A DNA stretch of 6,146 nucleotides from Pseudomonadota bacterium (GCA_021847125.1 JAJZUK010000084.1:1-6146), one strand, 5' to 3'. Positions 1-6,001 are shown, counted from the stretch's first letter. The notes: a model not told the origin generated them from the letters alone. A program made the numbers and translations.

Positions 1-2
1 CC

Positions 3-275
3 GGGAAATGGCTGTGGACCCGCACCATCGGCTCCACCATTTTCGGCGAGGCGGTGGACTCGTCGCTGTTCTATCCGCTCGCGTTCTACGGCACCGGCAT
101 CATTCCCAACGACAAGCTGCCGCTGGTGATGCTGTCGCAGTTCGTGATCAAGGTCGGGGTCGAGGTGGTGTTCACCCCGGTGACCTACAAGCTGGTCAAC
201 GCGCTCAAGCGCGCGGAGCACGAGGATTATTACGACCGCCATACCGACTTCAACCCATTCACGCTCAAAGCCTGA
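3..275 (+). CDS. yhhQ: YhhQ-family queuosine precursor transporter, C-terminal part (5' end outside window)
   Basis: The reading frame is open from the left edge and ends at TGA 273-275, giving the last 90 residues of a longer protein. The segment TRTIGSTIFGEAVDSSLFYP followed by the tail KRAEHEDYYDRHTDF is characteristic of the YhhQ/VUT family (COG1738). These are inner-membrane proteins of roughly 220-250 residues that import queuosine precursors (preQ0/preQ1) for the tRNA modification queuosine. Two hydrophobic stretches are visible, around visible residues 21-36 (SSLFYPLAFYGTGIIP) and 39-62 (LPLVMLSQFVIKVG onwards). They fit the last two transmembrane helices, and a charged cytoplasmic tail follows. 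No frameshift or internal stop is seen in the visible part. Nothing in the next gene suggests a functional link to queuosine. The family assignment is confident; the start codon and N-terminal helices cannot be judged. Confidence 0.9.
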   Translation, partial: GKWLWTRTIGSTIFGEAVDSSLFYPLAFYGTGIIPNDKLPLVMLSQFVIKVGVEVVFTPVTYKLVNALKRAEHEDYYDRHTDFNPFTLKA

Positions 276-321
276 GCGCATCCTCCTTTCACCCGGTTGA
301 TTTGATTGCCGAATCCGGGCC

Positions 322-360
322 GCGCGCGGAATTGTCAAAAATTGTGACAAGCGCGCGGAA
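322..360. repeat. Pair of 10-bp direct repeats flanking the palindrome
   Basis: The decamer GCGCGCGGAA occurs at 322-331 and again at 351-360. The repeats start 29 bp apart, just under three helical turns, and directly abut the 19-bp palindrome on both sides (332-350). This could be a composite protein-binding site. Chance is also possible because GCGC runs are common in this DNA. Confidence 0.5.
332..350. promoter_or_regulatory. Candidate operator: 19-bp near-perfect palindrome
   Basis: TTGTCA (332-337) and TGACAA (345-350) are exact inverted repeats, and positions 339/343 and 340/342 also pair around the centre at 341. Eight of nine possible pairs match. A dimeric helix-turn-helix repressor or activator site would look like this. 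It is not the CRP (TGTGA-N6-TCACA) or FNR (TTGAT-N4-ATCAA) consensus, and I cannot assign a regulator. It lies 117 bp upstream of the HD-gene start, inside the AT-rich probable promoter region. Confidence 0.45.
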
Positions 361-391
361 TAGCTGTTGCATCTGCATAATGCGCGATAAT

Positions 392-433
392 TGCCGGCCG
401 CGAGCGGGGACCGAACTTATTCCCGGGCCGGCA
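392..433 (+). promoter_or_regulatory. Potential leader-RNA hairpin before the HD-domain gene
   Basis: TGCCGGCC (392-399) is the exact reverse complement of GGCCGGCA (426-433), an 8-bp GC-rich stem. Inside the 26-nt loop a further GGGA (407-410) can pair with TCCC (421-424). No U-tract follows, so it does not look like an intrinsic terminator. The stem ends 33 nt before the ATG and 20 nt before the GGAG ribosome binding site, leaving the site accessible. If transcription starts at the AT-rich hexamers just upstream, this hairpin would sit at or near the 5' end of the mRNA and could stabilise it. Confidence 0.4.
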
Positions 434-466
434 GCCCAAGCATAAGGGAGCACGGAGACAGATAAT

Positions 467-1402
467 ATGGATCATCGCGGCAACGATTACGACGTCAGCG
501 CGCAATTCAATACGACCGATCCGCAGGTGGTCAATGACGAAGTCGACCGGATTTATCTGGAGCTCTACCCGTCTGCGCCGACCAAGCTGCTCGATCATGC
601 GTTTCGCGACCTGACGCGGCTCTACCGCGGCGAATACCCGGGCTATCATCCCTGCGACACCGCCTACCACGACGTCCAGCATGTGCTCGACGTGACGCTC
701 GCCATGGCGCGCCTGATCGACGGCTACGAGCGCTCGCGCGTCGGCAGCCAGTCCTTCGGCGATGCGCTATTCCGCCTGGGCGTGATCACGGCGCTGTTCC
801 ACGACATGGGCTACGTACGCGCGCTCGATGATCACGAGCACAAGAACGGCGCCGAATACACGCTCACGCACGTCTCGCGCGGATCGGTGTTTCTGCGCGA
901 CTACCTGCCGAAAATCGGCATGGCGGAGATGGCCGATATCGCAGCCGAGTTGATCCACTTCACCGGCTACGAAATGCCGGTGGGAAAAATCAAAGTGCCC
1001 TCGCCCATCTACCGGCTGCTGGGCAGCATGCTCGGCTCGGCCGACATCATTGCGCAAATGTCGGATCGCTGCTATCTGGAGAAGTGCCGCGACCGCCTGT
1101 ATCCGGAGTTCGTCGCCGGCGGCCTCGCGACCAAGCGCACCGCCGAAGGCGGCGAGCAGGTGATATTTTCCTCAGGCGACGATCTGGTGATCAAGACTCC
1201 GATATTTTTCCAGGGCGCGAGCAAGCGGCTGGATCTCGATCTGGGCGCATGCTACACCTACGCGCAGAGGCATTTCGGCGGGCAGAACCTGTACCTCGAG
1301 GAACTCAACAAGAATATCCAGTTCGCGCAGGAGATCGGCCAGGAATCCGACCCTTCGGTGCTCAAGCGCAAACCGCCGGAGACCCTGAACACGGAGTCTT
1401 GA
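467..1402 (+). CDS. HD-domain metal-dependent phosphohydrolase resembling class I 3',5'-cyclic nucleotide phosphodiesterases; function unassigned
   Basis: This 311-residue soluble protein has no signal peptide or membrane segment. Visible HD-superfamily motifs are YHDVQHVLDV (Y67, H68, H72, D75), which resembles the class I phosphodiesterase motif YHNxxHAxDV, then ALFHDMGY (H112-D113), the segment around H164 (ELIHFTGY), and SADIIAQM (D193). H68 or H72, H112, D113 and D193 are the probable metal ligands. After HD the eukaryotic PDE signature would carry another histidine (HD-x-x-H-P-G); here the sequence is HDMGYVR. The catalytic core spans about residues 40-215, with a C-terminal extension of unknown role to 311. 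Start choice: ATG 467 is preceded by GGAG at 454-457, a 9-nt spacing. No partner domain (GAF, PAS, receiver, GGDEF) is visible. Hydrolysis of a nucleotide or other phosphoester is likely from the family; the substrate is unknown. It converges on rpoS. HD superfamily membership is confident, PDE-like specificity is inference. Confidence 0.8.
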   Translation: MDHRGNDYDVSAQFNTTDPQVVNDEVDRIYLELYPSAPTKLLDHAFRDLTRLYRGEYPGYHPCDTAYHDVQHVLDVTLAMARLIDGYERSRVGSQSFGDALFRLGVITALFHDMGYVRALDDHEHKNGAEYTLTHVSRGSVFLRDYLPKIGMAEMADIAAELIHFTGYEMPVGKIKVPSPIYRLLGSMLGSADIIAQMSDRCYLEKCRDRLYPEFVAGGLATKRTAEGGEQVIFSSGDDLVIKTPIFFQGASKRLDLDLGACYTYAQRHFGGQNLYLEELNKNIQFAQEIGQESDPSVLKRKPPETLNTES

Positions 1403-1426
1403 TCCCGGCGCGCGCAAGCGCCCGGA
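1403..1426. terminator. Bidirectional hairpin filling the gap between two convergent stop codons
   Basis: TCCCGGCGC (1403-1411) pairs with GCGCCCGGA (1418-1426) with one C-C mismatch, leaving a 6-nt loop (GCGCAA). The 24-nt gap between the HD-gene TGA and the rpoS TAG is exactly this structure. No T-run follows on either strand, so it is not a canonical intrinsic terminator. It may act as a 3'-end stabiliser or a weak or factor-assisted terminator for both transcripts. Confidence 0.5.
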
Positions 1427-2359
1427 CTACAGCAGCACGTCCTTCGACAGCCCGTGCCGGCGCAGAATGCGGCGCAGCTGCGCCAGCGCCTCGAGCTGAA
1501 TCTGCCTGACGCGCTCGCGCGTGAGCCCCAGGTGCCGCGCCAGCTCCTCCAGCGTGCAGACCTCCTGGCTGTTCAAGCCGAAGCGGCGCTCGATCACCGT
1601 GCGCTGTTTGTCGTTCAGCTGTTCCAGCCACTGGCGCACCAGCGACTCGACCTCCTGCGTCTGCAAATCGGCTTCCGGATTGACGCTTTGTTCGTCGGAA
1701 ATGGATTCGCCGATCGAGAGCATCGGATCGATGTCCAGCGGCGCATCGAGTGAAGCCATATGCTCGTTGTGGGAGAGCACCGCGCGCACTTCGTCCGCCG
1801 GCTTGCCCAGCAGATGCGCAATGTCCTCGATGCTCGCTTCGCGCTCGCCGTGCGCCTCCAGGTGGCGCTTGGCGCGCAGCACCAGATTGAGCTCCTTGAT
1901 CACATGCACCGGCAGCCGTATCGTGCGCGACTGGTTCATGATCGCGCGCTCGATATTCTGGCGTATCCACCAGGTGGCGTAGGTGGAGAAGCGAAATCCG
2001 CGCTCGGGGTCGAATTTTTCCAGAGCGTGCATCAATCCCAGGTTGCCCTCTTCGACCAGGTCCAGCAGCGGCACGCTGCGGTTGAGATAGTGCTTGGCGA
2101 TGTTCACCACCAGGCGCAGGTTGCGCTCGATCATTTTCTGCCGCGCGCCGAAGTCTCCCTTTGCGGCCAGGCGCGCGTAATGCAGCTCTTCCTCGGGTGA
2201 GAGCAGCTGGTTGAGCCCGATCTCGTGCAGGTAGATCTGGGTGACGTCGGAGAGAAAGTCTGTTTCGGCCTCGGCCGGTTCCGATTGCGTCTCGGCCGGG
2301 GGCGCGGCCGTCGCCTCACCCTCAATGTCATCGTCCGGGGCGGCGGTTGGGGAACTCAC
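1427..2359 (-). CDS. rpoS: RNA polymerase sigma factor RpoS (sigma-38)
   Basis: This 310-residue sigma-70-family protein directs core RNA polymerase to general stress and stationary-phase promoters. Regions in order: an acidic, Ala/Pro-rich N-terminus (1-36); region 1.2 (about 37-70, [21 protein letters not shown]); region 2 (about 75-150), including [19 protein letters not shown] and [12 protein letters not shown] for core binding, -10 melting and recognition; region 3 (about 151-230, starting VIKELN); and region 4 (about 237-303) with helix-turn-helix [20 protein letters not shown] (269-288) for the -35 element. It lacks the long region 1.1 and non-conserved insert of RpoD, and its length and neighbours fit RpoS. 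K155-E156 align with the E. coli K173-E174 pair used in RssB-dependent turnover. The start is GTG at 2359, overlapping the nlpD TGA by 4 nt. No other start codon exists before conserved region 1.2, so GTG is well supported although no clear Shine-Dalgarno precedes it. Confidence 0.95.
   Translation of the reverse strand: MSSPTAAPDDDIEGEATAAPPAETQSEPAEAETDFLSDVTQIYLHEIGLNQLLSPEEELHYARLAAKGDFGARQKMIERNLRLVVNIAKHYLNRSVPLLDLVEEGNLGLMHALEKFDPERGFRFSTYATWWIRQNIERAIMNQSRTIRLPVHVIKELNLVLRAKRHLEAHGEREASIEDIAHLLGKPADEVRAVLSHNEHMASLDAPLDIDPMLSIGESISDEQSVNPEADLQTQEVESLVRQWLEQLNDKQRTVIERRFGLNSQEVCTLEELARHLGLTRERVRQIQLEALAQLRRILRRHGLSKDVLL
2356..2359 (-). promoter_or_regulatory. GTGA stop/start overlap coupling nlpD to rpoS
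   Basis: On the minus strand the bases read GTGA: GTG begins rpoS and TGA ends nlpD. The preceding 20 nt (CCAAGTACCTGCCGCCGAC and flank) show no purine-rich anti-16S match. Initiation by ribosomes terminating nlpD is therefore the likely main route, so RpoS synthesis would depend on nlpD translation. In E. coli the two genes are separated and rpoS has a long structured leader arising from a promoter inside nlpD; an mRNA starting in nlpD cannot be excluded here. Confidence 0.75.
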
Positions 2360-3384
2360 GTCGGCGGCAGGTACTTGGCTGGATCGACCGGTTTGCCGAG
2401 CTTGCGGATCTCGAAATGCAGCATCGGTTTGTCGCTGTCGGTATTGCCGACTTCCGCAATTTTCTGGCCCTTGACCACGCTTTGACCTTCCTTCACCAGT
2501 ATGACGCTGTTGTGCGCATAGGCCGACAGATAGGTCTTGTTGTGCTTCACAATGACGAGCTTGCCGTAACCGCGCAGGCCGCTGCCGCTATAGACCACGC
2601 GCCCCGGCGCGGCGGCGATCACCGGATCGCCCAGCTTGGCCGCGATGTCCAGACCCTTGTTGCTCGCCTCGGAAAAGCCGGCAATGATTCTTCCCTGCAC
2701 CGGCCAGCCCCAGTCGACTTTATCCTCATCGTCTGCGGCGGCCGCAGCTTGAGCGGGCGCAGGCGCCGGCGCCGCAACCGGCGCGCTCGGGATGGCAGCC
2801 GCAACAGCGGGCGCCGGCACGGGTGCGGGCGCCGGCGCTGCGGCGGGCGGCGCTTCGGCGCGCTGCAGCAGCGCAAGGTTCTCGGGCGTATACGGCAGCT
2901 TGCGCGCCAGCGGTTCCGACTTGATCGAGCCCTGCGCTGCGGCAGGTCCGGTAGCGGCTTCTGCCTTGGGCGGCGTCGCTGCAGCCGCAGCGGCTCCAGG
3001 CGGCGCCCCCGGCGCGGCCAAAGGACGCGACTCGACGCGACCCGAAGTCGTAATCGGATTTACGATCACCGGCGCTTCCTGCGCGCCGGCCGGCGGCGTG
3101 ATCCGCAGCTGCTGACCCGGGCGTATGCGGCTCGGATTATCGATATTGTTCCAGGCAGCGAGTTCCTTGTAATCGAGGCCGTGGTCAAGCGCTATGCTGA
3201 ACATCGTATCGCCGCGCTTGACCGTATACACGTCGGAACGCGGCCCGGCGGGCGGCGGCGCCGGCCGCGCCGCGCTTACCGGGGCGCGCTCCAGCACCGG
3301 CGCCTGCACCGGCTGGTTGGCGCAGCCCGCAAGCATGGTCGCCGCGAGCCCGGCGCAAGCCAGCCATGCCGCCGCGCGCTTCAT
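2356..3384 (-). CDS. nlpD: NlpD-type outer-membrane lipoprotein: LysM plus degenerate LytM (M23) domain
   Basis: This 342-residue precursor has a lipoprotein signal peptide with lipobox LAGC (cleavage before C21; A22 at +2 favours the outer membrane). It carries one LysM peptidoglycan-binding domain (about 53-95, [18 protein letters not shown]), a long Ala/Pro-rich linker (97-222) and a C-terminal LytM/M23 fold (about 225-341). The M23 zinc site is broken: the HxxxD region reads NKGLDIA (N242, D246, no His), and the HxH motif is MLHFEI (M321, H323). H291 in SAYAHN remains. The same losses occur in E. coli NlpD, which activates the septal amidase AmiC rather than cutting peptidoglycan, so a non-enzymatic activator role in daughter-cell separation is inferred. 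A strong GGGGGTGG sequence lies just before the ATG, which overlaps the pcm stop as ATGA. It is the third gene of surE-pcm-nlpD-rpoS. Confidence 0.93.
   Translation of the reverse strand: MKRAAAWLACAGLAATMLAGCANQPVQAPVLERAPVSAARPAPPPAGPRSDVYTVKRGDTMFSIALDHGLDYKELAAWNNIDNPSRIRPGQQLRITPPAGAQEAPVIVNPITTSGRVESRPLAAPGAPPGAAAAAATPPKAEAATGPAAAQGSIKSEPLARKLPYTPENLALLQRAEAPPAAAPAPAPVPAPAVAAAIPSAPVAAPAPAPAQAAAAADDEDKVDWGWPVQGRIIAGFSEASNKGLDIAAKLGDPVIAAAPGRVVYSGSGLRGYGKLVIVKHNKTYLSAYAHNSVILVKEGQSVVKGQKIAEVGNTDSDKPMLHFEIRKLGKPVDPAKYLPPT
2731..2859 (-). repeat. Low-complexity Ala/Pro-coding tract in nlpD
   Basis: This tract codes for NlpD residues 176-218, almost entirely Ala and Pro (for example [15 protein letters not shown]). 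The DNA is an irregular series of GGCGCCGGC-like units with many self-complementary stretches, such as GGCGCAGGCGCCGGCGCCGC at 2757-2776. It forms a flexible periplasmic linker and is a likely site of slippage and length variation between strains. Confidence 0.65.
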
Positions 3385-4049
3385 TCCACCCCCATGAGCA
3401 TCGGCACGAAACGCACGGCATCGAGCGTGGTTTCGCTGTAGCCGCTGCGGCTGCGCTCGACCAGGCGCAACACCTGCGCCGAGCTGCCGAACGGCAAAAT
3501 CATCCTGCCGCCGAGCGCGAGCTGCTGCAGCAGCGCCTGCGGCAACTGGCGCGCCGCCGCAGACAGAATGATGGAATCGAAAGGCGCGGCCTCGGGCAGG
3601 CCGAGGTTGCCGTCGGCATGCTTCAGGCGCAGATTGGAAAGACGCAGGCTGCGCAAATTGGCGCGCGCCTTCGCCAGCAGCGGCGCAATGCGTTCGATCG
3701 AATACACCTCGGTCGCCAGCTGCGCCAGCACCGCGGCCTGGTAGCCGCAGCCGGTGCCGATTTCAAGCACCTTGCCCAGTTCACGCCCGGCGCGCAGCGC
3801 CTGGATCATCAGCGCGACGACATAGGGTTGGGAAATGGTCTGCGAGAAGCCGATCGGCAGCGCATCGTCATCGTAGGCGCGGCTCGCAAGCGCCTCCTCC
3901 ACGAACAGATGGCGCGGCACGCTGCCCAGGGCTGCGAGCACGGCTTCGTCGGTAATTCCGTCCCGGCGCAGCCGCTCGACCATGCGCGCGCGCGTGCGCT
4001 GCGACGTCATGCCTATGCCTTGCACCTGCGGGTGGCTGCGGCGGTTCAT
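3381..4049 (-). CDS. pcm: Protein-L-isoaspartate O-methyltransferase
   Basis: This 222-residue cytoplasmic enzyme transfers a methyl group from S-adenosylmethionine to the alpha-carboxyl of L-isoaspartyl residues. The reaction begins repair of spontaneously damaged Asn/Asp sites in ageing proteins. Family motifs are visible: QTISQP (70-75), SAM motif [12 protein letters not shown] (94-104), acidic motif SIER (117-120), the DG pair (146-147) and the conserved C-terminal strand AVRFVPM (211-217). The start at 4049 overlaps the surE stop as ATGA but has little Shine-Dalgarno. An internal ATG at 4010 (residue 14, GMTSQRTR) has AAGG 7 nt upstream and is a real alternative giving 209 residues. I keep the longer form because of the overlap and because an N-terminal extension is common in betaproteobacterial homologues. 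Second gene of the surE operon, in line with a stationary-phase protein-repair role. Confidence 0.93.
   Translation of the reverse strand: MNRRSHPQVQGIGMTSQRTRARMVERLRRDGITDEAVLAALGSVPRHLFVEEALASRAYDDDALPIGFSQTISQPYVVALMIQALRAGRELGKVLEIGTGCGYQAAVLAQLATEVYSIERIAPLLAKARANLRSLRLSNLRLKHADGNLGLPEAAPFDSIILSAAARQLPQALLQQLALGGRMILPFGSSAQVLRLVERSRSGYSETTLDAVRFVPMLMGVE
3386..3393 (-). promoter_or_regulatory. Ribosome binding site of nlpD, inside the end of pcm
   Basis: On the minus strand GGGGGTGG lies one base before the nlpD ATG and forms the last pcm codons (Gly-Val-Glu-stop). The purine-rich run at 3393-3389 is 4 nt from the start codon. It supports the overlapping ATG at 3384 and suggests nlpD initiates both by coupling and on its own, unlike rpoS. 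Confidence 0.5.
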
Positions 4050-4789
4050 TGCTCAATCCAGTCGCGCAGCAGCGGAATCTGGTTCATGTGCGTGAGATCG
4101 ACCTGCAACGGCGTCACCGACACCTGCTGTGCCGCGACCGCATAGAAATCGGTGCCGTCACCCGCATCCTGCGCGCCGCCGGCCGGCCCTACCCAGTAGA
4201 CCGTTTCCTGGCGCGGACTGAGTTCCTTGATCACCGGTTCCGCCTTGTGCCGCTTGCCCAGGCGCGTGACCGCGAAGCCGCGCAGCTTTTCATAGGGCAG
4301 ATCGGGAATATTAAGATTGAGCAGCACCGGCCCGGGCATGGGGATGCGCTGCAGGCGTTCGACCATTTCCAGCGCCACGCGCGCAGCGGTGTCGAAATGC
4401 CTGCCGGCTTTGCTCGCGAGCGATACCGCCAGCGACGGGATGCCGAGCAGGAAACCCTCGGTGGCAGCGGCCACCGTGCCCGAGTAAATGGTGTCGTCGC
4501 CCATGTTCGCGCCGAGGTTGATTCCCGACACCACCATGTCGGGCAGCTTGTCCAGCAGGCCGGTCACAGCCAGGTGCACGCAATCGGTCGGCGTGCCGTT
4601 GACGAACAGGAAGCCGTTGGCAGCACGCTTGACCGTGAGCGGCCGGTCCAGGGTAAGCGAGTTGGACGCACCGCTGCGATCGCGCTCGGGCGCGACCACC
4701 GTGATTTCGGCCACGCCGGCGAGGACTTCGGCAAGACGGGTGATTCCGGGGGAAAAATAACCGTCATCGTTGCTGAGTAGGATGCGCAT
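4046..4789 (-). CDS. surE: SurE 5'/3'-nucleotidase (survival protein)
   Basis: This 247-residue cytoplasmic, divalent-metal-dependent phosphatase dephosphorylates nucleoside 5'- and 3'-monophosphates (and short polyphosphate in E. coli). It is associated with stationary-phase survival. Metal and active-site signatures are intact: NDDG at 7-10 (D8, D9), SGASNS at 39-44 (S39, N43) and [18 protein letters not shown] at 88-105 (N91, with the downstream GDD). The length is normal for the family (about 245-260). The start at ATG 4789 gives the canonical N-terminus [14 protein letters not shown] (4796-4793) is only 3 nt from the ATG, unusually close. It heads surE-pcm-nlpD-rpoS, with a 4-nt ATGA overlap into pcm, so the nucleotidase, the repair enzyme, the envelope lipoprotein and the sigma factor are probably one transcription unit. 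The surE-pcm pairing is widely conserved. Confidence 0.96.
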   Translation of the reverse strand: MRILLSNDDGYFSPGITRLAEVLAGVAEITVVAPERDRSGASNSLTLDRPLTVKRAANGFLFVNGTPTDCVHLAVTGLLDKLPDMVVSGINLGANMGDDTIYSGTVAAATEGFLLGIPSLAVSLASKAGRHFDTAARVALEMVERLQRIPMPGPVLLNLNIPDLPYEKLRGFAVTRLGKRHKAEPVIKELSPRQETVYWVGPAGGAQDAGDGTDFYAVAAQQVSVTPLQVDLTHMNQIPLLRDWIEQ

Positions 4790-4798
4790 GTGCTCCGG

Positions 4799-4804
4799 AT
4801 TATA
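4799..4804 (-). promoter_or_regulatory. Perfect TATAAT hexamer before surE (candidate -10 box)
   Basis: On the minus strand TATAAT (4804 to 4799) is an exact sigma-70 -10 match. At 18-bp spacing the upstream hexamer is CGTACA (4828 to 4823), matching only the ACA half of TTGACA. A start 7 nt downstream would fall near 4792, giving a leader of about 3 nt and leaving out the GGAG at 4796-4793. Either the surE transcript is almost leaderless, or this hexamer is not the operon promoter and transcription enters from lldD. Confidence 0.4.
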
Positions 4805-4833
4805 AAGTACGCAACGCCATCCTGTACGGCGCC

Positions 4834-4851
4834 CGCGCCGGCGGCGGCGCG
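4834..4851 (-). terminator. GC-only hairpin directly after the lldD-like stop codon
   Basis: CGCGCCG and CGGCGCG form a 7-bp stem with a 4-nt loop (CCGC), starting one base beyond the stop codon of the lldD-like gene. The downstream minus-strand bases GGCGCCGTACAGG contain no U-tract, so it is not a standard intrinsic terminator. It may pause polymerase or protect the 3' end and would separate lldD from surE at least partly. GC-rich sequence forms such stems easily by chance. Confidence 0.35.
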
Positions 4852-4852
4852 C

Positions 4853-6001
4853 TCAATAGCTTCCCGGCACCAGGATCGATTTGTCCACTTGACGCACGTC
4901 GCGCAGCCCGCAAAAGGCCATGGTGACATCGAGTTCCTTGCGAATGATCTCCAGGCACTTGGTCACCCCGGCCTCTCCCATCGCGCCCAGGCCGTAGACG
5001 AAGGCGCGACCGATGTACACGCCCTTGGCCCCCAGCGCGATCGCCTTGATCACGTCCTGGCCGGAGCGCACCCCGCCGTCCATGTGCACCTCGATTTTGC
5101 CGCCCACGGCTTGCACGATCGGACCCAGCGCGGCGATCGATGAGGGCGCGCCGTCGAGCTGGCGCCCGCCATGATTGGAGACGATGATGGCATCGGCGCC
5201 GGAGCGGGCGGCGATCTCGGCGTCCTCCGCGTCCATGATGCCCTTGAGGATCAGCTTGCCGCCCCAGCGTTCCTTGATCCACTGCACGTCATCCCAGTTC
5301 AGCGTCGGATCGAGCTGGCTCGCGCTCCATTCGGAGAGCGAGCTCAGGTCGCTGGCGGTTTTCGCGTGGCCCACCACATTGCGGAAGGTGCGCCGCTTGG
5401 TCGCGAGCATGCCCAGGCCCCAGCGCGGTTTGGTGCTCATGTTGAGCATATTGCGCAGCGTAATCTTGGGCGGGGCGGACAGGCCGTTGCGGATGTCCTT
5501 GTGCCGCTGGCCCATGATCTGCAGGTCCAGCGTAAGCACCAGCGCCGAGCAGCCGGCCGCCTTGGCGCGGTCGATCAGGCGGCGGATGAAATCGCGGTCG
5601 CGCATTACGTAGAGCTGAAACCAGAAGGGTTTCTCCACATTCTCCGCCACGTCTTCGATGGAGCAGATGCTCATGGTGGAAAGCGTGAACGGGACGCCGA
5701 ATTTTTCGGCCGCGCGCGCAGCCAGGATTTCGCCGTCCGCGTGCTGCATGCCGACCAGCCCCACCGGCGCAAGCGCCACCGGCATCGATACTTCCTGGCC
5801 CGCCATGGTGCTCTTCAGGCTGCGGTGCTCCATGTTGACGGCCACGCGCTGGCGCAGTTTGATCCGGGCGAAATCGCTTTCGTTGGCGCGATAGGTCCCC
5901 TCGGTCCACGAGCCCGCATCGGCATACTCGTAAAACATGCGCGGCACGCGCTTCTTCGCCAGCAGGCGCAGATCTTCGACGCAGGTAATCACGGGGGGCA
6001 T
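4853..6001 (-). CDS. lldD: FMN-dependent alpha-hydroxy-acid dehydrogenase, L-lactate dehydrogenase (LldD) type
   Basis: This 382-residue (beta/alpha)8-barrel flavoprotein oxidises an L-2-hydroxy acid, most likely L-lactate to pyruvate, with electrons passing to quinone or to oxygen depending on subgroup. Family residues are all present: substrate tyrosine Y26 (FYEYADAGSW), flavin motif APVGL (78-82), FQLYV with Q129 and Y131, T157/D159 (LTLDL), R166 (GQRHKD), K253 (ILKGI), the catalytic-base motif SNHGGRQLDG with H277 and R280, the phosphate loop DGGVRSG (308-314) and GR (331-332). Start: ATG 6001 gives MPPVITCVEDL at the normal family length and has GGAG 5 nt upstream (6010-6007). ATG at 6016 has no such site, and the reading frame open back to 6127 encodes non-family sequence. 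Substrate specificity within the lactate, glycolate and mandelate group cannot be settled from sequence. It is 63 bp upstream of surE; any role in the stress operon is not evident. Confidence 0.92.
   Translation of the reverse strand: MPPVITCVEDLRLLAKKRVPRMFYEYADAGSWTEGTYRANESDFARIKLRQRVAVNMEHRSLKSTMAGQEVSMPVALAPVGLVGMQHADGEILAARAAEKFGVPFTLSTMSICSIEDVAENVEKPFWFQLYVMRDRDFIRRLIDRAKAAGCSALVLTLDLQIMGQRHKDIRNGLSAPPKITLRNMLNMSTKPRWGLGMLATKRRTFRNVVGHAKTASDLSSLSEWSASQLDPTLNWDDVQWIKERWGGKLILKGIMDAEDAEIAARSGADAIIVSNHGGRQLDGAPSSIAALGPIVQAVGGKIEVHMDGGVRSGQDVIKAIALGAKGVYIGRAFVYGLGAMGEAGVTKCLEIIRKELDVTMAFCGLRDVRQVDKSILVPGSY

Larger units (their letters stand above)
276..466. other. Intergenic region upstream of the HD-domain gene
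   Basis: These 191 bases lie between the transporter stop and the HD-protein start and contain no plausible gene. They hold, in order, a weak 5-bp CCCGG/CCGGG dyad (292-319) without a T-run, a 19-bp palindrome (332-350) between two 10-bp direct repeats, AT-rich hexamers CATAAT (376-381) and GATAAT (386-391) that resemble -10 boxes, a leader hairpin (392-433) and a GGAG ribosome binding site (454-457). The neighbouring coding DNA is strongly GC-rich, so the AT-rich 331-391 stretch is the likely promoter zone. No good -35 hexamer is found 16-18 bp upstream of either -10-like hexamer, so the exact promoter is unresolved. Confidence 0.6.

Noticed and set aside
292..319. Terminator after the yhhQ-like gene
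   Set aside because: Only a 5-bp CCCGG/CCGGG stem with an 18-nt loop and no T-run.
2356..2719. Missing M23 zinc ligands in NlpD as evidence of a pseudogene
   Set aside because: Loss of these ligands is the normal state of NlpD, an amidase activator in E. coli. The rest of the fold is well preserved.
2731..3096. Tandem-repeat or recombination element in the GGCGCCGGC-rich part of nlpD
   Set aside because: Units are irregular, in frame, and explained by Ala/Pro codons of the linker.
3838..3858. Substitutions around the Pcm QTISQP motif (IGFS before it) and AAARQLP in place of AAPPEIP as signs of decay
   Set aside because: Both positions vary in betaproteobacterial Pcm proteins and the SAM-binding motifs are intact, so the enzyme is probably functional.
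1427..6001. Long open frames on the strand opposite the surE-pcm-nlpD-rpoS and lldD genes
   Set aside because: They are composition-driven mirror frames of GC-rich coding DNA with Arg/Ala/His-rich, motif-free translations. The minus-strand genes have clear family motifs.
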